Translations under genes and position numbers: made by a program
Shown: positions 55,201-61,724 of the stretch, piece after piece
How positions within the stretch are numbered: the first letter of the stretch is position 1
Layout of the letters: each line of letters opens with the position of its first letter
The notes under the pieces: model-generated
Database searches by the model: none
Told to the model about the DNA's origin: nothing
The model's input: only the letters and a program-made list of their open reading frames with translations
Origin: Martelella sp. HB161492
GTDB taxonomy: Bacteria > Pseudomonadota > Alphaproteobacteria > Rhizobiales > Rhizobiaceae
NCBI RefSeq assembly: GCF_013184775.1
Contig: NZ_JAATVV010000012.1
Span: forward strand, 62,001 to 126,000
DNA length: 64,000 nt
Reading direction: 5' to 3'

Positions 55201-58200
55201 AGCTGTCCTCGTCATCGGTGCTGGAGCTATCCGACGTGTCACATGTCGAGCTGCTCGAATCGGATGCACTGCTGCCGGTATCGGCATCATCGGAATCGTC
55301 ACTGCCTGACGAAACAGCGACGGCACCGCCGCCGCCGCCGATCGACTGGGCAACGATACCGGAAGACATCGTGCCGTAGGTACGGATCGATCCCGTCCCG
55401 ACGATGGCGTTCGAATTGGCGATATCCCGGCCGATGGTGATGGTGCCACCATTGCCGCCGCTCCCGCCGGACGTGCCGATGGTGGCGTTGAAGGTCAGCG
55501 TGCTGTCGCTGTCGTCATCATCGTCATCGTCGCTGGTGGCGGTAGCGGTGGCTGCGCTTTCTGCATCATCGCCACCGTCATCATCATCATCGTCCTCATC
55601 CTGCTTGATCGAAAGAGAGCTCTTGCCGGACCCGGCAGCGCCGCCCCCGCCACCGATCGACTGCGCCAGAATGGCATCCGACCAGTCGCCGCTGGTTATA
55701 ATCGTCCCATTGCTCCAGACATTGACCGCTCCGCCGTCACCGCCGTCGGAGCCTTTGGCACCGAGTCCAATGGTCAACGCCCAGTCGGCATCCCCCATGC
55801 CGCCACTGCCGGAGGATGCACCGCCGCCGCCGCCGATGGATTGTGCAAAAATGCCGCGCGACACATGCCCCGCGGTCGTCACCTTTGCTGCGGTGGCGTC
55901 CAGACCGACATTGACCGTGCCGCCATAACCGCCCGCACCGCCATCCGCGCCCATCGAAATATTGAGCGCAGCCGTTTTAATGCCCTTGGACGCCTTGGTT
56001 GATCCCGAGCCGGTTCCGGCATTGCCGCCGCCGCCGCCGATCGACTGAACCACGAGGCCATCGGCATAATCTCCCGATGTCTGAACCAGGCCAGAAATAT
56101 AGGCTGCAGCAAAGTCGCCATCGCCGGCCGTGCCGCCTTTGCCTCCCAATGCCACATCGACAGAGACTGCAAAATCGGCGCCCTCGCCGACATCTTCCTC
56201 ACCTTCAGCCAGCCAGGAAGTGATGGATCTCGCGACCGAACTGGCGGTGGAATCGCCACCATTGCCGCCACCGGCGCCGATCGACTGCACCACAAGGCCT
56301 GCCGCTCCGTCGCCCTTGGTATCGACCACAGCTGTTTCGTAGACATGTGTCAGCGCCACATCGCCATCACCACCATCACCACCAGACCCGCCATGGGCGA
56401 CCGATACCGAAAGTGAGATTGTGTTGCCCTCTTCATCAATGGGAACGCCCGCCGTGATCGCCTTGGCCGAGGCCTGACCGCCATTGCCGCCGCCGCCGCC
56501 GATCGATTGCAGGACGATCGCATCGGCATCGATGCCGCTGGTCGCCACGGTGCCATTGATATAGGCGAGCGCCTCAGCGCCATAACCACCCTGTCCGCCG
56601 CCGCCGCCGTGGGCTATGGAAATGCCGAGACCGACGCTGGCACTGGTGGATTTGGCATTGCCGCCAACACCGCCGCCGCCTCCGATCGACTGAACCAGAA
56701 TTGCCGTTGCATGATAACCGGAGGTGATAATCTGGCTGGTCGAACCGAACTGTGTGACCTGGGCATTGCCGCCATTACCACCTGCGCCCCCCTTACCGCC
56801 CGTGGCGCTGGAAATGCCGATACCCCAAGCGGTCGCCTGGCCGCCAACACCGCCACCACCGCCGACGGACTGGGCAATCACGCCGGAGGCATAATCACCC
56901 TTCGTCTGAATGACAACACCGGCTTCCAGACGCACGAAGACATGCCCGCCGGCACCGCCCGGCCCCCCCGCACCGCCGACCGTGTGGAACAGGCCCTTCT
57001 TGTTGCGTCCCTGACCGCCGCCACCGCCAACCGACTGGGCAACAATGCCATGGGCCTCGGAACCAACCGTCGTCAGATTGGCATAGTTATGGATATAGAC
57101 ATGGCCGCCATCACTGCCCGCACCGTCCGAACTGCCGCCCGTCCCGGCGCCGATCGAACCGCTCGCGCCGCCGCCATCATTGGTGCCGCCGCCGCCGCCG
57201 ATCGACTGGGCAAGGATGGCGATGCCGCCGCCAAGATCCGTGGAGTCGCTGCTGGCCGCAGCGGTACTGGCCGAAGCATAGCCGCCATAGGTGAAGATCG
57301 CGCCCTTGTTGGTGACCGTTACCGTCGCGGCAACAGAGCCCGAACTCTGTCCGCCAATCGTCTGTCCGCCACTCGTGCCGGACACCGCCTCACCGGTGGA
57401 ATAGCTGGTCGTCGCCAGCGTGGCAGTAGATGACAACGCGCCGCCGCCGCCGCCGATGGACTGGGCGACGATGCCATGGGAATCGACACCATAGACCTTG
57501 ATCACGCCCGAATTGGTGACCGTCACGTCGCCACTGGTAGATCCGTCAGAGCTGGTATCACCGAGCGTCATGGCATTGTCGCTGGCGTAGATGAGAATAC
57601 CGCCACCGGCGACCGCCGAAGCCGACTGCGCGATGATGCCGTGCGAATGCGCACCCTTGGTGGTGATGGCAAAATCATTGGTGACCGTGACGGCCATGGC
57701 CGCGCCGCCAATGCCCTTGCTGTGCTTGTAGGTGGACGTGCCGCCGCCGCCAAGCGACTGGACGATGATACCCGAGGAATAGGCCCCCGACGTCTGGATC
57801 TGGCCGCCGCCGGTGATGCTGACGCTGGCACCGTAGGAATAGCCGCCCGGCTGTTCGTTGTCCTTCTTACCGCTTTGATAAGATGTCCCGCCCTGACTGA
57901 CGGCATGGACCGCAGGCGAGTTGTCGCCATAGGTCAGGATTCTTGTCGATGACGCACCATAGACGTCGATCTTTGCGGGCCCCGCCAGCCCGCCCCATGG
58001 CGCCAGCTTGCCGCCGCGCGACAGGCCATCGCCACCGCGCGCGATCGCCAGCAGCGCAGCGCCGGTTTCGCGCGTCAATTGCACCGAACCGTTGGCGGTC
58101 GAAAAACGCACCGCGCCCGCCGACTGCGTCGAAATGGTTCCCGTCATCGCATTGGATGAAGAGCCAAGCGTGATCACGGCAACCGGGTCGGTAAAATCAC

Positions 58201-59242
58201 CATTCCAGGCACCACCGCCGTCGCCACCGGAGACATCATCGCCAAACTGATTGGTATTGTAGGGTGTGTTGCCGCCATAGGACGCGGCAATGATGGCCGG
58301 CCCGCTGGTGGTGGCGTAGACTGACTGGGCCACATAAACGGAGGCGAGGTGACCGATGCCGCTGCCGGACAGATCGTCATGGCTGCTATAGGTGGAGGGT
58401 CCGCCAATGCTGAGCGCGGCGATACCAAAGGTGGTGCCGGAAACAACCCCGGTCGAGCGAACCACCACGGACCCGGCCGATCCGCCATAGCTTTTCCCGG
58501 TATCATGGGCGTGCTTGGCCGTCCCGCCCTTTGACAGGGCAAGAATGCCGCCACCGACAGTGCTCGACACATCCCCCGAGCTGACAATCTTGACGGTACC
58601 GCCATTGCCGGCGCCGGTTTCCATCATGTCGTCCGAACCGCTCCAGTTGAGCGCGCCGAGCGAAACGGCGCTGAGGCCGGCGCTCTGCGTCTTTGCAATC
58701 TTGAGATCGCTGACGGAAATGCCATCGCCCGGCTGCATCAGAAGTTCGGTGGAGCTTGCCTCAGTCACCGCAATATCGGCATCGTTGGTGATCGATAGTC
58801 CGAGACCGGTCCAGCCCCAGTTGGAATGAACCGAATAGATGTGACCGCGATAGGTATCGCTGTTGCCGCCCCCCTCGCCGGGCCGGATCACCGCCATATA
58901 GGAGCCGGCATAGGCATATTGCGATGTCGTCAGGCTCCCTGAATCAATCGTACAGGTGATCGTCTCGACGGCAATGTCACTGTTTCGCTGGTTAAACTGG
59001 TCGGTATCGATATTAGAACCGGTTTCCGTTGTCACACTGGACGGTGTGCAGCTGGACTGTGCATAGGCACGGCTGTAGCCGCGCGAATAGAATGGAAGTG
59101 GCACCCCGGCCAGCGTGCCGAGAAGCGCAGTTGACTGAAAGAGTATCGAAGAAGCGACAAACCGTACCTTGGCCTTTTCCGGCTGCTGCAATGGTTTTTC
59201 ACAATCTCGGACAGTAACACCACGTGTTTTTCTATGTATCAT
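52238..59242 (-). CDS. giant autotransporter with AQSIGGGGG repeats (about 2334 residues)
   Basis: This is a type V secreted surface protein. An extended signal region (MIHRKTRG to about SRAYAQ) is followed by a passenger of about 2000 residues. From about residue 490 to 1650 it carries about 18 copies of a motif close to GIVAQSIGGGGG, spaced about 45-90 residues, each followed by a Gly/Ser-rich segment and T-x-G-x-x-A/S-x-G beta-helix rungs. Two Asp/Ser-rich inserts lie near 1207-1250 and 1310-1350, the second with two Cys. The C-terminal barrel (from about 2061) ends with FGYRF. An upstream in-frame ATG at 59368 is less likely. Functions such as adhesion are inferred from the family. Confidence 0.9.
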   Translation of the reverse strand: MIHRKTRGVTVRDCEKPLQQPEKAKVRFVASSILFQSTALLGTLAGVPLPFYSRGYSRAYAQSSCTPSSVTTETGSNIDTDQFNQRNSDIAVETITCTIDSGSLTTSQYAYAGSYMAVIRPGEGGGNSDTYRGHIYSVHSNWGWTGLGLSITNDADIAVTEASSTELLMQPGDGISVSDLKIAKTQSAGLSAVSLGALNWSGSDDMMETGAGNGGTVKIVSSGDVSSTVGGGILALSKGGTAKHAHDTGKSYGGSAGSVVVRSTGVVSGTTFGIAALSIGGPSTYSSHDDLSGSGIGHLASVYVAQSVYATTSGPAIIAASYGGNTPYNTNQFGDDVSGGDGGGAWNGDFTDPVAVITLGSSSNAMTGTISTQSAGAVRFSTANGSVQLTRETGAALLAIARGGDGLSRGGKLAPWGGLAGPAKIDVYGASSTRILTYGDNSPAVHAVSQGGTSYQSGKKDNEQPGGYSYGASVSITGGGQIQTSGAYSSGIIVQSLGGGGTSTYKHSKGIGGAAMAVTVTNDFAITTKGAHSHGIIAQSASAVAGGGILIYASDNAMTLGDTSSDGSTSGDVTVTNSGVIKVYGVDSHGIVAQSIGGGGGALSSTATLATTSYSTGEAVSGTSGGQTIGGQSSGSVAATVTVTNKGAIFTYGGYASASTAAASSDSTDLGGGIAILAQSIGGGGGTNDGGGASGSIGAGTGGSSDGAGSDGGHVYIHNYANLTTVGSEAHGIVAQSVGGGGGQGRNKKGLFHTVGGAGGPGGAGGHVFVRLEAGVVIQTKGDYASGVIAQSVGGGGGVGGQATAWGIGISSATGGKGGAGGNGGNAQVTQFGSTSQIITSGYHATAILVQSIGGGGGVGGNAKSTSASVGLGISIAHGGGGGQGGYGAEALAYINGTVATSGIDADAIVLQSIGGGGGNGGQASAKAITAGVPIDEEGNTISLSVSVAHGGSGGDGGDGDVALTHVYETAVVDTKGDGAAGLVVQSIGAGGGNGGDSTASSVARSITSWLAEGEEDVGEGADFAVSVDVALGGKGGTAGDGDFAAAYISGLVQTSGDYADGLVVQSIGGGGGNAGTGSGSTKASKGIKTAALNISMGADGGAGGYGGTVNVGLDATAAKVTTAGHVSRGIFAQSIGGGGGASSGSGGMGDADWALTIGLGAKGSDGGDGGAVNVWSNGTIITSGDWSDAILAQSIGGGGGAAGSGKSSLSIKQDEDDDDDDGGDDAESAATATATSDDDDDDDSDSTLTFNATIGTSGGSGGNGGTITIGRDIANSNAIVGTGSIRTYGTMSSGIVAQSIGGGGGAVAVSSGSDDSDDADTGSSASDSSSSTCDTSDSSSTDDEDSCVSLTIGASGGDGGNGGDVSIHASNIYTAGFSANGVVAQSIAGGGGVGLSSGLAVSKVKITFGGTADGNSGYAGTVTVQTLADTQIVTKGDASQAIIAQSIGGGGGLAGVALGTETSVNDDTIKDVLSVTLGSDSEAGSAHGKAVVINHYGAIHTYGTRSAGIVAQSISGGGGFITADATVMDKISFVKKQAPNSANHAYVNLKGGASIVTSGDGAFGILAQTVSGGGGVAADLAQRLNAFYGYYNNSHAKGSDYYYSDHGTSESVGVTNVSLDADTTISTTGKYAHGIVAQSIGGSGGIFTRNGKTYAGTLGRFNNKEGGKADGNSQSGGVVVTVGGTVTVADPTAWGVWAQTTGETLTINVPDGGSISGSTAGGSDGDYTGGAIYTSAAHKTTVTINSFSNVTGNVVQHKFDSTSSAANGVAQTAALAGTAMFINQGTGTFVTGAIADIDAVVNAGTIDLGGEWNTVETRITGDLVGVGTSDLGSVYDAASLGLATDFSAFSYYSGNQERIWRSAKSSRGGLLAGLDVDMEKGTSDRLHVEGDFAGRWGVDVNANALLPNTRAEFLKVDGADLSDISVLSSTVFSFSDVTTSSDGWAGFSVASADFTGTGVTLGRNATSAAGALQQAWDRLADGRASEVQFADDKISLGEVFGAFHQSTPESFSDMLLTVASQTAAAPLADSPAAAISAANSVLSCPAFETSGVMTDEGSCVWARVTGGGSTQDNDGDLKGYQKSTSGFQAGGQVDIGDGWFLGTSLAYGNSWFRNDGGTQKLDQDSFTGAIALKKEIGPWLFGLVGGGGYNWGDSKRYINLDTLSATAKGSPDSAMFFARARASYEFAFSDAYYMRPKVDFDVINMQQFSYQETGAGALNLMVDGNSDTAFSVTPGIEFGARIAFLDDMPARLYADLGVSFLSTDEWETTARFAGLSSMDSFSTFTPIADTVGRVSLGLDLAKRQGMEVKLQYDGSFAKDYQSHIGSLRFGYRF
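54300..57765 (-). repeat. DNA-level repeat array inside the giant autotransporter
   Basis: About 18 near-identical copies of a unit of roughly 24 bases (GCCGCCGCCGCCGAT followed by CGACTGGGC, plus-strand reading) encode the AQSIGGGGG motifs. The third positions are very uniform, so copies could recombine or slip and change the passenger length. Confidence 0.7.
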
Positions 59243-59635
59243 GCACCCATCCCCTGGCGATCCGGCCACCTCCGGATGCCCCCTCCAAAGTCGACGAGTG
59301 ATTACTTTAAAATAAATCCGGAGCGATACAGCAACAGAAAAAATGTAAATATTAAATTTTAATTGCAATTCAGACAGTCAATTAAAATGACACTTAAGCT
59401 ATAGAGAGTTGGAACTCTGCCTTCCGGAGCTTGAGACGTCCTATACTGGTAAACAGAACAGGCTGAACGGCGAGACGCGATCTTCGGAAACGGCCCCTAT
59501 GCAGCGGCACCGCTGTCACGGTTCAAGGCCCTTATCGGCCGCATGACCCACACATGCGTCCCGGGACAACTTGTAACTCCTTGCGCAAGCGTGCAGACAT
59601 GGTTTGCTTGGGGGGCTGAACGGGGAACAGATCAG
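59243..59635. other. control region between giant autotransporter and EAL gene
   Basis: The 59300-59400 part is AT-rich and should carry the autotransporter promoter (minus). The right part carries the promoter of the EAL gene. No further gene or clear palindrome was found. Confidence 0.45.
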
Positions 59636-61189
59636 ATGATGCTTTTAAGGCGTTACCGGTTGTTGATCGCAGCCTGCGCATTTGCAGGCGCTGTCCTCTT
59701 TCTCTGCGCCTTTGCCTTGTCGAGGATGAATACAGCGGACGCGATCATAAGCCATTATGGCAGCAACGTGCTGCGACTTGCCTATTCGATCGGGAAAGAG
59801 AGCACTGACACCTTGGTGGCGCTGAACAGCGAGACAGCCGAAGCCTGCACCGCCACGGATCTCGCAATGTTACGAACCGTGGCTTTTCAAGCCGAATATC
59901 TGAAGGATGTCGGCCGCATTTCGGCAGGCAATCTTCTATGTACAGCGCTCTGGGGACGGCTCGATCAGCCTGTTCCCCTGCCATCGCCTGACCATATCGC
60001 TCCGGAAAGCCACATCGAACTCTGGCATGAAAAATCAGGAATCCTCCCGGCTGGCCTTGCCGTCGATATAGCGGCAAGCGGCAACAGCGCCGTCTTCACG
60101 GCTCCCAATGCTTTCAGTTCGGTGGAGGAGCTTCCGTCCGGCCTCAGTGTCGTTGTTCTCACCCGTGACGGATCACATATTTTCCAACGCTTTGGAAAAG
60201 CCGACGACCTCGCCGTCGATCATGACAAGAATTCCGGCCTGCTGGACCTCGGCCGCGACCGTTTTTTCTACAACTGTTCGCCGATCGATATCTGCGCTAT
60301 CGCCCGCTCACGGCTTGATGGGTTTTACGGTGCCAGCACGGTCGAGGTTCTGGGCGTGGGCCTTGCCGGCATTCTGGCAGGCGGATGGTTTGGACTGGCG
60401 ATTGCCTATCTCGAATACGGGCGTTCATCGGTTCAAAAAAGGCTGAATCGCGCCATCAGGGAAGACAGGCTCATCATCCTGTTCCAGCCGATTGTGCAGT
60501 CAAGGACCAGACGGCTCGTCGGCACCGAAGCACTTGTGAGGCTGATCGACATCGATGGCGCCTTGATTTCCCCCTACCATTTCATCGAACTGGCAGAATC
60601 CCTTGGCCTGTCCTATCAGATCACCCGCAGCGTCACCAAAAAGGCGCTGGCGGCGATGAAACCCTATCTTCAGGCGGATCGGGATCTCTATGTCAGTATC
60701 AACGTCACAGCCGATGACTTTTTCCAGCAGGACTTTCTGGAATTCATGCAGATGCAGGCCGCCCGCCATTCGGTGCTGCCCGGCCAGATCGCTCTTGAAC
60801 TGACCGAAAGATCGACGGCCAGCCACGAACATCTCGCAATCAGAATGCAGGAGGTCAGGCAGGCAGGCTTCCAGATCTTTATTGACGATTTCGGAACCGG
60901 CTATTCCAGCCTGTCCTATATCGCCAATCTGCCGATTTCAGGAATCAAGATCGATCAGTCGCTTGTACAGATGGCCATGCACAACGATGCCGGCATGTCC
61001 GTTGTCGACAAGATCTTCGAACTCGCGCATGCCCTTGACGTCAAGCTGATCTGCGAAGGGCTTGAACGGCAGGACGAGGCGGATCGCCTGTCAGCCGCGC
61101 ATCCCGAGCTCGTCGCCCAGGGCTGGCTCTATGGCAAACCAATGCCCGTCGAGGGACTGAATTCGTATCTCCGCCAGACAACGGCGTGA
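59636..61189 (+). CDS. CSS-sensor EAL-domain c-di-GMP phosphodiesterase
   Basis: This membrane protein probably degrades the second messenger c-di-GMP. An N-terminal membrane helix (about 8-28) and a second one near 245-262 bracket a periplasmic CSS-motif-like sensor (EACTATDLAMLR at about 69; the normally conserved CSS triplet is CTA at 102-104). The EAL domain (about 285-515) keeps the catalytic signatures TEALVRL, INVTADD, LELTER, IDDFGTGYSSL, IKIDQSLV and CEGLE, so it should be active. The start at 59636 (or 59639) begins directly with the helix; a frame opens upstream at 59543. Loss of the CSS serines may alter redox sensing. Confidence 0.88.
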   Translation: MMLLRRYRLLIAACAFAGAVLFLCAFALSRMNTADAIISHYGSNVLRLAYSIGKESTDTLVALNSETAEACTATDLAMLRTVAFQAEYLKDVGRISAGNLLCTALWGRLDQPVPLPSPDHIAPESHIELWHEKSGILPAGLAVDIAASGNSAVFTAPNAFSSVEELPSGLSVVVLTRDGSHIFQRFGKADDLAVDHDKNSGLLDLGRDRFFYNCSPIDICAIARSRLDGFYGASTVEVLGVGLAGILAGGWFGLAIAYLEYGRSSVQKRLNRAIREDRLIILFQPIVQSRTRRLVGTEALVRLIDIDGALISPYHFIELAESLGLSYQITRSVTKKALAAMKPYLQADRDLYVSINVTADDFFQQDFLEFMQMQAARHSVLPGQIALELTERSTASHEHLAIRMQEVRQAGFQIFIDDFGTGYSSLSYIANLPISGIKIDQSLVQMAMHNDAGMSVVDKIFELAHALDVKLICEGLERQDEADRLSAAHPELVAQGWLYGKPMPVEGLNSYLRQTTA

Positions 61190-61304
61190 CCTCGCCATGA
61201 GGAAACGCCATCCGGAGCATCGGACATCGATCCCGGGGCGCAGATCCGCGCACCACAAACCTGAGACGCTCAGGCAAAGTTCAGCAATGTCCTGAAAAAT
61301 GAAG

Positions 61305-61381
61305 TGGTACGGTTGGGTGGAGTTGAACCACCGACCTCAGGTGCCACAAACCTGCGCTCTAACCAACTGAGCTACAACCGC
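61305..61381 (-). tRNA. tRNA-His(GTG)
   Basis: The minus strand folds into a full cloverleaf: acceptor GCGGTTG/CAACCGT (with a G1-U72 wobble), D arm GCTC...GAGC, anticodon arm CAGGT-TTGTGGC-ACCTG with anticodon GTG, T arm GGTGG-TTCAACT-CCACC, then discriminator A73 and an encoded CCA. There is no extra G at -1, and U72/A73 replace the usual C73 pairing, which is the special alphaproteobacterial form of tRNA-His. Confidence 0.95.
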
Positions 61382-61724
61382 ACACGGGCGATGCATGAAG
61401 CATCGCGGGCTGACATAGAGGGACTTGAAACTTTTTGCAAGCCCCTCATCATCATATAACCAAATTCATTGTGCATCACGTGCCAGTCCGGCGCGCCATT
61501 GCCCGGTTCTAGGCGGACCTGCAGCAGCGGCTGAAACAGTGAATGACGTTAACCTTGCCCAGCAATTGCAAGAGCGTCGATCTGGACCCGGCCTTTCCGT
61601 GCTATTATTAAGAATGTGTTAAGAGACTGACAGAAGCGAGAGGCGGTCCCCGGACCGCCCGCGAGCAAACACAGCGCTTCCGGACAGCATGACGTCCGGA
61701 AACGCAGAAAATGGGTGCCAAAGC
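61382..61724. other. intergenic region between tRNA-His and the PAS kinase
   Basis: The first part holds the tRNA promoter (minus). The remainder should hold the kinase promoter. No gene or strong palindrome was seen. Confidence 0.45.

Noticed and set aside
54300-57765. Regularly spaced short repeats that could be taken for a CRISPR array
   Set aside because: They are in frame with the autotransporter, encode Gly-rich motifs, and spacers vary from about 130 to 270 bases; no cas genes are near.
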